A stretch of DNA of 64,000 bases from Clostridiales bacterium (GTDB taxonomy: Bacteria; Bacillota; Clostridia; Christensenellales; Aristaeellaceae), in NCBI GenBank assembly GCA_004556155.1, contig SFIM01000004.1:1-64000 (forward strand), given 5' to 3'. Positions 1-7,474 of the stretch are shown here, piece after piece. The notes under the pieces were generated by a model. That model saw nothing but the letters and a program-made list of their open reading frames with translations, was not told where the DNA came from and ran no database searches. Position 1 is the stretch's first letter. Every line of letters starts with the position of its first letter. Position numbers and translations under genes: made by a program.

Positions 1-776
1 TCGTTGTGGCTCAGCACGTCGATCTTGGCAATCTTGTCGCCGTCCATGGTGACCTTCACCTTGATGGGGCCGCCGATCTCGCTGGTGGCTTCGCCGATGT
101 ACTCGTTGTCAGCCAGGGTGACTTCTTCAACGGGAGCCATGGGCAGCTCGGCAAAGCCGAAGTGCGCGTTCAGCAGCTCCACGGTACGGCGGGCAACGTC
201 GCCGCTCAGGCCGCCGCAGCGGCGCTTGCGGATGATATCGCCGCGCTCTACGTTGGCAGCGGTCATGAAGGTGGTGATGGAATCCACGCAGTTGACGCTG
301 GGCGCAACCGTCTTCACGGGGGCCTCGGCTTCGGGCTGGTAAATGGGCAGCTTGGTGGAGCAATACCAGGCGAACAGATCCTTGGTCAGCTTGCGGGAAT
401 CGTCAGAAGCGCACACAAGGCCGATCAGACCCACAGCGCCGCCCAGCGCGCCGCACAGCGTGCCGCAGGTGTAGCCTTCCTTGCCGTTGGCAAACATTTC
501 TTCGGGAATCACGGTGTAGGGATAGCCCACCTTTTCACGCAGGGCAATCAGGATGGCCTTGGCCACGCCGTAGCAGCAGCCATTTTCAAAGTAACCGTCA
601 TAGGCCAGCTTTTCCACATAAGCGGGATCCAGTTCCACATAGGGATAGGGATAGGCGGGAACCTCGGGCACGGCTTCCGCTTTCACATTGTTCACCAAAC
701 CAGGGACACCCACGGCAACCGCAGCGCCGCCCAGCAGCACAGCGCTCTTCTTCAGGAATTCACGGCGAGTTTGCAT
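1..776 (-). CDS. Tat-exported CGCAxxG-type redox protein with C-terminal FMN-binding domain (3' end cut by window)
   Basis: Only the first 258 codons are inside the window; the gene runs off base 1. The start at 776 opens with a twin-arginine signal (TRREFLKKS, residues 3-11) and a hydrophobic stretch to about residue 28, so the folded protein is probably exported by Tat. Residues about 64-122 contain NGCCYG and a TCGTLCGALGGAVGLIGL block, which match the C_GCAxxG_C_C family of putative redox proteins. From about residue 229 (GEATSEIGGPIKVKVTMDG) the sequence matches the start of an FMN-binding domain of the NqrC/RnfG type. I infer an extracytoplasmic electron-transfer protein; its substrate is unknown. 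No neighbour in view explains its role. Confidence 0.8.
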   Translation of the reverse strand, partial: MQTRREFLKKSAVLLGGAAVAVGVPGLVNNVKAEAVPEVPAYPYPYVELDPAYVEKLAYDGYFENGCCYGVAKAILIALREKVGYPYTVIPEEMFANGKEGYTCGTLCGALGGAVGLIGLVCASDDSRKLTKDLFAWYCSTKLPIYQPEAEAPVKTVAPSVNCVDSITTFMTAANVERGDIIRKRRCGGLSGDVARRTVELLNAHFGFAELPMAPVEEVTLADNEYIGEATSEIGGPIKVKVTMDGDKIAKIDVLSHN

Positions 777-860
777 TGCTTGTATACCTCTCTTTCGTTC
801 TGCAAAAGTACAGCAGAAATACAATAATACTATACCCCATTGAAGCGCACAATGTCAACA

Positions 861-900
861 TAGCAATCATGAATTAAACATAGCAATCATGAATTAAACA
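861..900. repeat. 20-bp tandem repeat, two copies
   Basis: The unit tagcaatcatgaattaaaca occurs twice in a row (861-880 and 881-900) in the gap upstream of the Tat-exported protein gene. It is AT-rich, unlike the surrounding genes. Function is unknown. Confidence 0.85.
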
Positions 901-911
901 TGTCATTTTTC

Positions 912-943
912 AAAAACCGCCGCCCGGCAATACCGGGCGGCGG
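912..943 (-). terminator. Rho-independent terminator
   Basis: A perfect 11-bp GC-rich stem (917-927 with 933-943) is followed on the minus strand by a T run at 916-912. It sits just past the stop of the oxidoreductase gene at 965 and ends that transcript. Confidence 0.85.
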
Positions 944-964
944 CACAATGCGCTTGCGTTTGGC

Positions 965-1990
965 TTAGCAGTAATACTCCATGGGGTAGGTGAGGTACTG
1001 GTTGGGCTCCAGCTGATCGCAGGTAACATAACCGGCAGGGGCAGCCAGCAGGCTGGGCAGACGGTTGACCACGGTGGCACAGGTGTGCTCCACGGTAGCG
1101 GGCTTGACGACGTGGAACTCGGTATCCGGCTCGCCGGAGATCAGCCAGTCGCACATATCGCCATCCTCGGGGCCGTATACCTTGCCGATGGTCTCTTCTT
1201 CCACGGTGATGCCCTGCATGGTTTCGATGGTCACCACGGCGGACATGCCGATGCAGCGGCCAGCCTTGATGGTCTTGCCCAGGGTTTCGGAATAGATATC
1301 GTGATCGATCACGCAGGGCACATGCTTCTGGGTGATGGACTTGATGGTCAGGCCCAGCTTGCTGCAGATGGCCTCGCTGGCGTTCCAGGCATAGGAGGGC
1401 TCAAACTCCGTGGGATGGGCGATCTTCTGCTCAAACTCTTCGGGGGTCAGATCGCAGCCATGGGCGTTGGCCAGGGCCAGGCCGTACTCATCCACGTTGT
1501 AGCTGTACGCGCCCTTGATCTTGGTGATCTTGTGGCAGCCGCCGGCAACCAGCGCCACCATGTTGATCCAGAAAATATCCTGCATGCCGCTGCCGGTGAT
1601 GGTGCAGCCGGTCTCCTTGGCCAGCGCATCCAGACGGTTGATCTGCTCGGCGGAGGTCGTCCAGGGATAGATGGCTTCTTCGCAGGTGGTGATCACGTTG
1701 ATGCCGCGGGATACGCACTTTTCCATATGCTCATAGATATCGCCGATGAAGCTGAACAGTGTCACGATGGCCACATCCGCGCTGCACTCATCCAGCACCT
1801 TGTCCGCATCGTTGGAGATCAGCACGCCCGTCTTTACGCCCAGGCCGGCGAAATCGCCCACATCCTGACCCACGACGGCAGGGTTCACATCGATCGCACC
1901 CACGATCTGCGCGCCGTGCTCATACAGATAGCGAAGAATGTATTTGGCCATCTTGCCGCAGCCATACTGTACAACCTTAATCTTTTCCAT
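965..1990 (-). CDS. 2,4-diaminopentanoate dehydrogenase-like (dihydrodipicolinate reductase superfamily) oxidoreductase
   Basis: The protein has 341 residues. The N-terminus (KVVQYGCGKMAKYILRYL) is a Rossmann NAD(P)-binding fold, followed by GAIDVNPAVVGQDVGDF and TCEEAIYP, which are typical of the dihydrodipicolinate reductase superfamily. Length and order best match the 2,4-diaminopentanoate dehydrogenase branch of clostridial ornithine fermentation. The ATG at 1990 has a strong AGGAGG-like site (caaaaggaggaacaagc); an upstream extension to 2038 lacks one. No ortAB aminomutase or thiolase genes lie nearby, so the substrate is uncertain; other amino acid or imine reductase roles are possible. 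A MerR regulator lies 86 bp upstream on the same strand. Confidence 0.75.
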   Translation of the reverse strand: MEKIKVVQYGCGKMAKYILRYLYEHGAQIVGAIDVNPAVVGQDVGDFAGLGVKTGVLISNDADKVLDECSADVAIVTLFSFIGDIYEHMEKCVSRGINVITTCEEAIYPWTTSAEQINRLDALAKETGCTITGSGMQDIFWINMVALVAGGCHKITKIKGAYSYNVDEYGLALANAHGCDLTPEEFEQKIAHPTEFEPSYAWNASEAICSKLGLTIKSITQKHVPCVIDHDIYSETLGKTIKAGRCIGMSAVVTIETMQGITVEEETIGKVYGPEDGDMCDWLISGEPDTEFHVVKPATVEHTCATVVNRLPSLLAAPAGYVTCDQLEPNQYLTYPMEYYC

Positions 1991-2076
1991 AATGCTTGTT
2001 CCTCCTTTTGCTTGGGGCGGCCGTATGGGCCGCATCACTTGATAATGGTATTATAAACCCTCAAGCAAGGATAGAG

Positions 2077-2946
2077 TCAAGCAAGATCTGGCTGCGTTGG
2101 TTCGTTCTGGAATTTAACTGGCGCCTGCAGCCGCAGGAACATGCTGCGCTGATCGCCGTCGAAGACGTTGAACTCGGTCAGCACCTCGCAGATATAATCG
2201 CCGCAGACGTGCCAGCCCTGCTCCCGGCAATGCGCCAGCAGCCGCTGCGCGCAGGGAATCTCGTCGTCGTAGCAATCCAGATAAATGCAGGCGAACATGC
2301 CGCTGTCCAGCACCTTGACGTCGGGAAAATGCTCCTTGTCCCGATGATCGACAAACACGAAGGTGCTGTCTGAAATAAAGCGCTGGCGCACAAAATTCTT
2401 TTGCAAAATCGTCGTACCGATGTTATAGGAATGCACATGCGAAAAGCCGCGTTCCAGCAGCGCGCTGCGCAGATTGGTCAGCTCCTGTTCGTATGCGCGG
2501 ATATCCGTCTCATAGAAATTGCCCGTACATGGCAATCCCCAGATGTACCGCCGGTCGATATACTCCAGCGAGATCGTACCGCGCGTGGGCGATTTGCGAT
2601 AGCGCTCGATGGACGCAATGGCGCGCTCCACCGCGTCGTGCTGGCTGTGCAGCTCGCGGAGCTGCTGGTGCAGCCGCTCGTTTTTGCGCGCCAGGATGAT
2701 CTCAATCAGCGTGATATCCTCCTGGCGCAGCACGTCGCCGATCTCCCCCAGGCTCATGCCCAGCTCCTTCATATAGGCGATCATATCCAGCCGCGCGTTC
2801 TGGGCGATATCGTAATAGCGGTACCCCGTATCCGGGTCGGTATACCGGGGCGTAAGCAGCCCGAGCTGATCGTACAAGCGCAGCGTCGCCACAGTGACGC
2901 GGTTCATTTCTGCCATTTTGCCAATGGAAACCAGGCCGTTTATCAT
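2077..2946 (-). CDS. MerR-family transcriptional regulator with effector-binding domain
   Basis: The protein has 289 residues. Residues 5-75 form a MerR winged helix-turn-helix (LVSIGKMAEMNRVTVATLRLYDQLGLLTP, then DPDTGYRYYD), followed by a coiled-coil helix (about 80-120) and a C-terminal region resembling BmrR/GyrI-type ligand-binding domains. This is the usual layout of multidrug or small-molecule-sensing MerR activators. The ATG at 2946 follows an AAGGAG site. The same-strand oxidoreductase gene 86 bp downstream is a likely co-transcribed target. The ligand cannot be told from sequence. Confidence 0.88.
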   Translation of the reverse strand: MINGLVSIGKMAEMNRVTVATLRLYDQLGLLTPRYTDPDTGYRYYDIAQNARLDMIAYMKELGMSLGEIGDVLRQEDITLIEIILARKNERLHQQLRELHSQHDAVERAIASIERYRKSPTRGTISLEYIDRRYIWGLPCTGNFYETDIRAYEQELTNLRSALLERGFSHVHSYNIGTTILQKNFVRQRFISDSTFVFVDHRDKEHFPDVKVLDSGMFACIYLDCYDDEIPCAQRLLAHCREQGWHVCGDYICEVLTEFNVFDGDQRSMFLRLQAPVKFQNEPTQPDLA

Positions 2947-2987
2947 ATGGATTGCTCCTTAAAACCTTGATGTTCAAATAGAGTTTA

Positions 2988-3010
2988 TCGTTTTTTGATA
3001 TCATTGTCAA
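2988..3010 (-). promoter_or_regulatory. Putative sigma-A promoter for the MerR gene
   Basis: On the minus strand TTGACA (3010-3005) is followed after 17 bp by TAAACT. A short dyad TTGATGTTCAA lies between this promoter and the start codon and could be an operator; that part is inference. Confidence 0.5.
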
Positions 3011-3160
3011 TATGAATGATAATCAACATTTCAAAAAATTCTTTACTTTCATTATCTATTTCCATATTGTATTGTTATAATCTGTGTATCGTACTGCGTG
3101 TCATAACAGCAAAACGCGCCGCATACAGTGAACCATCCATTTTTTCAGGAGGAACACAGT

Positions 3161-4174
3161 ATGATGGCGCAGCGTTATTTTCCCGGCAGCAATACCTGCC
3201 GCGGCTTTGTAGGGTTCTTTCAGGATTTGCTTCCGCGCACAGAGCAGGCCAGAATCCTGTTGATTAAGGGTGGGCCGGGCTGCGGCAAAAGCACGCTGAT
3301 GCGCGCCGCCGCCGAGCGCTGGGAAGCCCAGGGACGGCCGGTTGAATACTACCTGTGCGCCAGCGACCCGGACAGCCTGGACGCGGTGGTATGCGGGGAT
3401 ACGGTCGTTCTGGATGCAACCCTCCCCCATGCCTTGGAGCCCGAGCTGACGCGCGTGACGGAGCAGGTGATCGACCTGTCCGAATGCCTGGACGAAGCGC
3501 AGCTCCGCCCCCACCGCGCACAGGCGCAGCAGCTTTCGCTGGAATGCCGCCGCTATTTCGCCCGCGCGCACCGGTATCTGGCCGGGGCCGAGGCCGCGCT
3601 GCGCGACAGCATGGCGATATACGCGGACGCAGTAGATCAAGGCGCACTGTGCAACCTGCGCATGGAGCTGGCTCGCTTTTTGCAGGGCGAATCAGGGCAC
3701 GGCCAGCGGCTATTTGCACAGGCAATTACGCCGCAGGGCGTGTTGCAGTTCGCTGATAGCCTGCTGCGTGAGCAGACGGTCTGCCTGGATCTGCCCTTCG
3801 GCTTTGATACGGACTGCTTGATTTACCCGCTGGCCGTGGGGCTGTACGCGCGCGGCGTGGGCTATCGCGCGGCCATGCACCCGCTGGAAGGTAAGCGCAT
3901 GGCGCATCTGTGCACCGATCACTGCGCGGTGGTAGGCTTTGTGGCCGAGGGCTATCCTGTGCGCACGCTGCCCTTTGATCAGGCGCTGCTCAATCGCCAC
4001 CGTTCTGCGCTGGATTTCAACCGCGCGGCGCACGATCTGCTGCTACGTCAAGCCGCCGACAGCCTGCAAGAGGCCAAGGCACGGCACGATCAGCTGGAGC
4101 GTCTGTACGGCGACGCAGTTCACAGTGACGCGCGCCAGGCGTTATGCGAACAGGCGATGAAGTATCTGGAATAA
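3161..4174 (+). CDS. P-loop ATPase-like protein (PRK06851-type family)
   Basis: The protein has 337 residues. It has a clear Walker A motif, GGPGCGKST, at residues 37-45, and opens with RYFPGSNTCRGFVGFF, a signature of an uncharacterised Firmicutes P-loop family often listed as PRK06851. These proteins carry two degenerate nucleotide-binding halves and are not assigned a reaction. The start at 3161 is chosen for the CAGGAGG site 8 bp upstream; an alternative start 33 bases earlier has none. It is a single gene, divergent from merR and closed by a terminator. Biochemical function is unknown. Confidence 0.75.
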   Translation: MMAQRYFPGSNTCRGFVGFFQDLLPRTEQARILLIKGGPGCGKSTLMRAAAERWEAQGRPVEYYLCASDPDSLDAVVCGDTVVLDATLPHALEPELTRVTEQVIDLSECLDEAQLRPHRAQAQQLSLECRRYFARAHRYLAGAEAALRDSMAIYADAVDQGALCNLRMELARFLQGESGHGQRLFAQAITPQGVLQFADSLLREQTVCLDLPFGFDTDCLIYPLAVGLYARGVGYRAAMHPLEGKRMAHLCTDHCAVVGFVAEGYPVRTLPFDQALLNRHRSALDFNRAAHDLLLRQAADSLQEAKARHDQLERLYGDAVHSDARQALCEQAMKYLE

Positions 4175-4191
4175 GCGCAACAATAAAAAAG

Positions 4192-4224
4192 CTGCCCGGT
4201 CTCAGCTGACCAGGCAGTTTTTAT
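4192..4224. terminator. Bidirectional Rho-independent terminator
   Basis: The stem 4192-4201 with 4208-4217 has one mismatch. A runs precede it and T runs follow it, so it can serve both the P-loop gene (+) and the glycosidase gene (-) that converge here. Confidence 0.8.
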
Positions 4225-4241
4225 TGAAAAAAGCAAGGGGT

Positions 4242-5132
4242 TCAGTTGACCGCGCCATCCAGAATCAGTACCGCGTCCATCACATTGCGGCCACCGTTAT
4301 AAGGATTGGAGAGGTTCTCGCCGTTGTACCACAGCACGGAGGATTGCCCGCCGTCCAGGTTATAGGCGGCGGCGCAGCCCAGCTGCTCCATCAGGGCGGA
4401 GGTCTGCTTCATCGTCATGCCCACGTTGATCTTGCCCTTTTCCAGGCGGCTTTCCGTGCGGCGGCCGTCCACCTGCACCAGGCAGTAGTGACCCGGCTCA
4501 TAATAGCCGATCACCGAGCGCGGGTTGGCGGGGCCGACATTCGTGTTGAACTTGGTCATGGCCTTGCCGTTTTCATCCAGCAGCACGGGGCCAAAGAGGA
4601 AGGACTGCCACAGCTGATCCATTTCATCGGTGATCTTCTTATGGTCGATCTGCGCCGCCTTGAGCGTTACCATCTCGCCCGTGCGGTAAATCAGGCACAG
4701 GTCGCGCTTGGAATTCTTGGTTTTGCGCAGGATATTACCATTGGCCACCACCCAGCCGGCGGTGAAGTTCTGGCTGTTATCGCCCGTCATCGCCATCACG
4801 GCGTAGTTATCCTGGGCAATCACGCGCACCTTGGCCTGCGTTTTCTTCCACTTGCCGCCAGCAAAGCCGCGCTGCAGGCAATCCATCGAGCGCAGATAAA
4901 TATCCGCCACATACACATCGGAGTTATCCTGCCGGAAGCTCGTAATCTGAATGTAGAGGTTCTGGCTTTGATACAGTTCCTGCCCGATGATGGTGTTTTC
5001 CCCTTCAGCCAGGAATTTGTCTGCAAATCTTTCAGAAAAATCCGCCGGCTGCTGCTCAGTGCTCTCTGCCAGGGCGCATCCCACCAGCATCATCAGGCAC
5101 AGTAGCGCGGCCAGCATTCTTTTGATATGCAT
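4242..5132 (-). CDS. Secreted phosphodiester glycosidase-family protein (NAGPA domain)
   Basis: The protein has 296 residues from the ATG at 5132. The first 20 or so residues are a signal peptide (KRMLAALLCLMMLVGC...); LVGC fits a lipobox, so this may be a lipoprotein. The rest matches the phosphodiester glycosidase/NAGPA fold: GDNSQNFTAGWVVANG early on, then VQVDGRRTESRLEKG and the C-terminal CAAAYNLDGGQSSVLWYNG with the conserved N-L-D-G-G. Members act on exopolysaccharide or wall glycans outside the cell. A start at 5147 is also possible; it lies next to a GGGGA site but adds acidic residues before the signal. No partner gene is evident. Confidence 0.83.
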   Translation of the reverse strand: MHIKRMLAALLCLMMLVGCALAESTEQQPADFSERFADKFLAEGENTIIGQELYQSQNLYIQITSFRQDNSDVYVADIYLRSMDCLQRGFAGGKWKKTQAKVRVIAQDNYAVMAMTGDNSQNFTAGWVVANGNILRKTKNSKRDLCLIYRTGEMVTLKAAQIDHKKITDEMDQLWQSFLFGPVLLDENGKAMTKFNTNVGPANPRSVIGYYEPGHYCLVQVDGRRTESRLEKGKINVGMTMKQTSALMEQLGCAAAYNLDGGQSSVLWYNGENLSNPYNGGRNVMDAVLILDGAVN

Positions 5133-5268
5133 AAGGCAATCATCCATCCCTTCCCCATTTTGCATCAAGTGACAAAGGGATAGTACGTCAAACCCCGGCG
5201 TTTGTCAAGAAAACGCACGTGATTTTTACATTATTTTGCGGTTGGGTCACAGTTTGACGCGCTTTTGC

Positions 5269-5297
5269 TTGAAGAATGCGTCCAGGCGTGCTATAAT
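5269..5297 (+). promoter_or_regulatory. Sigma-A promoter for pduL
   Basis: TTGAAG (5269-5274) and TATAAT (5292-5297) are separated by 17 bp. The start codon lies 37 bp downstream with a GGAGAG ribosome site. Confidence 0.7.
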
Positions 5298-5334
5298 ACC
5301 CCCGAACACTGGATTAAAAAGGAGAGCGATTCAC

Positions 5335-5907
5335 ATGTCTAAGGTATTGGTAGAAACTTCCGCGCGCCATGTGCACGTATCTGAAAAGGATCTTGAAACC
5401 CTCTTTGGCCCTGGCTATCAGCTGACGGTCAAGAAGATGCTGTCTCAGCCCGGCCAGTATGCCTGCGCTGAGCGCGTAGACGTGGTTGGCGAAAAGAAAA
5501 CGCTGACCGGCGTAAGCATTCTGGGCCCCTGCCGCAAGGAAACCCAGGTGGAGCTGAGCCTGACCGACGCGCGCAGCATCGGCGTAAAGGCCCCCATCCG
5601 TGAAAGCGGCGATCTGGAAGGCAGCGGTGCCTGCAAGCTGGTTGGCCCCAAGGGTGAAGTGGTGCTGGAAAAAGGCGTCATCGCCGCCAAGCGTCACATT
5701 CACATGACCCCCGCCGACGCCGAGGCCTTCGGCTGCAAGGATAAGGATGTTGTATCCGTCAAGATCGACAGCGACGGCCGCGCGCTGGTATTCGGCGACG
5801 TGGTAGTGCGCGTCAGCCCCAGCTATGCCCTGGCCATGCACATCGATACCGATGAGAGCAACGCCGGCTGTGTCGCCCCCGGCACCATGGGCGAGGTCAT
5901 CAAGTAA
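5335..5907 (+). CDS. pduL: Phosphate propanoyltransferase (PduL-type phosphotransacylase)
   Basis: The protein has 190 residues, the usual length of the cytosolic form. It converts acyl-CoA plus phosphate to acyl phosphate (acetyl or propionyl), feeding acetate or propionate kinase. The two PduL metal-binding halves are visible: SARHVHVSEKDLE near residue 8 and AAKRHIHMTPADAEAFG near residue 120, both with the His-x-His zinc pairs, and the C-terminal HIDTDESNAGC typical of the family. The start at 5335 follows AAAAAGGAGAG. There is no microcompartment targeting extension and there are no shell genes nearby, so it probably serves general fermentation in place of Pta. It is monocistronic, with its own promoter and terminator. 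Confidence 0.93.
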   Translation: MSKVLVETSARHVHVSEKDLETLFGPGYQLTVKKMLSQPGQYACAERVDVVGEKKTLTGVSILGPCRKETQVELSLTDARSIGVKAPIRESGDLEGSGACKLVGPKGEVVLEKGVIAAKRHIHMTPADAEAFGCKDKDVVSVKIDSDGRALVFGDVVVRVSPSYALAMHIDTDESNAGCVAPGTMGEVIK

Positions 5908-5916
5908 AAACCGCCT

Positions 5917-5955
5917 CCCGCCGGATGGATTTTGCCCATCCGGCGGGCTTTTTTT
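5917..5955 (+). terminator. Rho-independent terminator after pduL
   Basis: A perfect 12-bp GC-rich stem (5917-5928 with 5936-5947) is followed by a T run at 5949-5955. Confidence 0.9.
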
Positions 5956-5994
5956 GCCCTTTACAAAAAAATTTCAAAAACTGCGAAAAAGCCC

Positions 5995-6023
5995 TTGACA
6001 AAATGGCGAAAAACAGGTAACAT
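5995..6023 (+). promoter_or_regulatory. Sigma-A promoter for the tRNA cluster
   Basis: A consensus TTGACA (5995-6000) is followed after 17 bp by TAACAT (6018-6023), about 58 bp before the first tRNA. It can drive all five tRNA genes. Confidence 0.7.
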
Positions 6024-6080
6024 ATAACACGCGCCACCGATAAGCCATCTGTTGCACAGGGTTGTTCTGGAGGAGCACTG

Positions 6081-6156
6081 GGGAGCATAGCTCAGCTGGG
6101 AGAGCATTTGCCTTACAAGCAAAGGGTCACAGGTTCGAGCCCTGTTGTTCCCACCA
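6081..6156 (+). tRNA. tRNA-Val (anticodon TAC)
   Basis: A full cloverleaf can be read by eye: acceptor GGGAGCA pairs with TGTTCCC, the anticodon loop is CTTACAA and the T-loop is TTCGAGC. The CCA end is encoded (6154-6156). First of five tRNA genes. Confidence 0.95.
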
Positions 6157-6161
6157 CATAC

Positions 6162-6238
6162 GGCCCGGTAGTTCAGTTGGTTAGAACGCCAGCCTGTCAC
6201 GCTGGAGGTCATGGGTTCGAGCCCCATTCGGGTCGCCA
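6162..6238 (+). tRNA. tRNA-Asp (anticodon GTC)
   Basis: Acceptor GGCCCGG pairs with TCGGGTC using G-T pairs, the anticodon loop is CTGTCAC and the T-loop is TTCGAGC. The discriminator base is G and CCA is encoded (6236-6238). Confidence 0.95.
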
Positions 6239-6250
6239 TCTTTATATTAT

Positions 6251-6326
6251 GCCTCGATAGCTCAGTTGGTAGAGCAGCAGACTGAAAATTTGCGTGTCAC
6301 TGGTTCGACTCCGGTTCGAGGCACCA
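6251..6326 (+). tRNA. tRNA-Phe (anticodon GAA)
   Basis: Acceptor GCCTCGA pairs with TCGAGGC and the anticodon loop is CTGAAAA. The T-loop is normal and CCA is encoded. Confidence 0.95.
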
Positions 6327-6330
6327 TTAT

Positions 6331-6406
6331 GCGGTAGTAGCTCAGTTGGTAGAGCGCAACCTTGCCAAGGTTGAGGTCGCGAGTCCGAGCCTCGTCTACC
6401 GCTCCA
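6331..6406 (+). tRNA. tRNA-Gly (anticodon GCC) with C55 in the T-loop
   Basis: Acceptor GCGGTAG pairs with CTACCGC and the anticodon loop is TTGCCAA. CCA is encoded. The T-loop reads TCCGAGC between a good 5-bp stem (GCGAG/CTCGT), so the near-universal U55 is replaced by C. Confidence 0.93.
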
Positions 6407-6413
6407 TTTTTAA

Positions 6414-6488
6414 GGCGCCGTAGCCAAGTGGTAAGGCGAAGGTCTGCAAAACCTTTATACTCCGGTCCGAATCCGGACGGCGCCTCCA
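6414..6488 (+). tRNA. tRNA-Cys (anticodon GCA) with C55 in the T-loop
   Basis: Acceptor GGCGCCG pairs with CGGCGCC and the anticodon loop is CTGCAAA. CCA is encoded. The T-loop reads TCCGAAT inside a perfect TCCGG/CCGGA stem, again with C in place of U55. Last of the cluster. Confidence 0.93.
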
Positions 6489-6491
6489 GAT

Positions 6492-6520
6492 AAGAGCATT
6501 GCAAAAGCAATGCTCTTTTT
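6492..6520 (+). terminator. Rho-independent terminator after the tRNA cluster
   Basis: A perfect 11-bp stem (6492-6502 with 6507-6517) has a four-base loop and is followed by Ts. Confidence 0.9.
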
Positions 6521-6659
6521 CAATACAATCCCCCTTCAAGATTTACGGAATGCTCTTCGGGCAAGAAAGGGGATTTATTCGCATTCGGTAGCAGCCAGAT
6601 GCCCCGCTCTTTACACAACAAGGATTATATGTTATATTGATGCAAAAGGAGGTGGATTC

Positions 6660-7271
6660 ATGACTGCAAAACAAATGGAGCGGTTTACCCAGCATTGTGA
6701 CAAATGCTTCAGGCAAAAGAACGATCGTGTACTCCACTCGGCCGCCATGAACGACCTGCATATAGACATTCTTCTCTATGAGCCGACCGAAGAATTTCCG
6801 TACTGGAAAATGGTAACGATGGGAGCAAGCGACTATAAGATGCCACCGGCAAAAGGCGCGATAGCCCTGCGAAACGAGTATATCATGCTCGTCGATCAAG
6901 GCGTGGATATGCACGATAAGAACGCCGCTCTCTGGTACTGTCGTAAGCTTTGGATGATTGCTCGATATGCATTCGAAAATAAAATCAACATTACTTACGG
7001 ACATAGTCTCGAATGGCAAAATGAGGATGACGCCGACGAAATGGTTGCTGCTTTTATCGAATTCCCGCAAATGTTTGATTACAGTATATTGCATTACAAA
7101 TCGGGGCTCTTTACGGACATCGCTTGCCTTTTGGTCGTTCTCTTAAACAAAAGCGAATTAGATCAATTGATGAAAATCGGTCCGCAGCAATTCAGCGAAT
7201 ATCTGTTTCCGGAAGATGAAAACGCGCCCACGCATTTTCTTTCTGAAAGAAACCGAAGCGAAAGATTCTAA
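6660..7271 (+). CDS. Suppressor-of-fused (SUFU) domain protein
   Basis: The protein has 203 residues. The sequence DLHIDILLYEPTEEFPYWKM followed by VTMGASDYKMP matches the bacterial SUFU domain, and an acidic region with LFPEDENAP ends it. Bacterial SUFU proteins are often found as immunity proteins or solitary genes; their biochemical role is not settled. The start at 6660 follows AAAAGGAGGTGG. The coding sequence is visibly lower in GC than its neighbours and sits right behind a tRNA cluster, which hints at horizontal gain. No toxin gene is next to it. Confidence 0.8.
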   Translation: MTAKQMERFTQHCDKCFRQKNDRVLHSAAMNDLHIDILLYEPTEEFPYWKMVTMGASDYKMPPAKGAIALRNEYIMLVDQGVDMHDKNAALWYCRKLWMIARYAFENKINITYGHSLEWQNEDDADEMVAAFIEFPQMFDYSILHYKSGLFTDIACLLVVLLNKSELDQLMKIGPQQFSEYLFPEDENAPTHFLSERNRSERF

Positions 7272-7361
7272 ATATCTTTAAGGCGCCTATCTCCCCCGCT
7301 CCCGAATGCATCAGCATTCTGGAGCTTCTTTTTTCCATTCCCCCTCAAAAGCTTATATAAC

Positions 7362-7410
7362 GCCATCAAAAAAGTCCGCGTCGCTGCCATCAAAAAAAGT
7401 CCGCGTCGCC
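7362..7410. repeat. Imperfect direct repeat upstream of the cobalamin operon promoter
   Basis: gccatcaaaaaagtccgcg (7362-7380) recurs at 7386-7405 with one extra A; each copy is followed by tcgc. It lies just upstream of the promoter at 7416-7444 and could be a duplicated regulatory site or chance. Confidence 0.7.
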
Positions 7411-7415
7411 GCACA

Positions 7416-7444
7416 TTGACGCACGCCATTTTCCGTGCTATACT
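7416..7444 (+). promoter_or_regulatory. Sigma-A promoter of the cobalamin operon
   Basis: TTGACG (7416-7421) and TATACT (7439-7444) have the ideal 17-bp spacing. Transcription would begin near 7451, directly upstream of the riboswitch. Confidence 0.75.
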
Positions 7445-7474
7445 GAACATGTCCGCATTGCGGGCAACAATTTC

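Noticed and set aside
6331..6488. tRNA-Gly and tRNA-Cys as pseudogenes
   Set aside because: All stems pair well, anticodon loops are normal and CCA is encoded, so the T-loop change alone does not justify calling them broken.
5908..6510. Small minus-strand open frames across the tRNA cluster
   Set aside because: They run antisense through five clear tRNA genes and have no ribosome sites.
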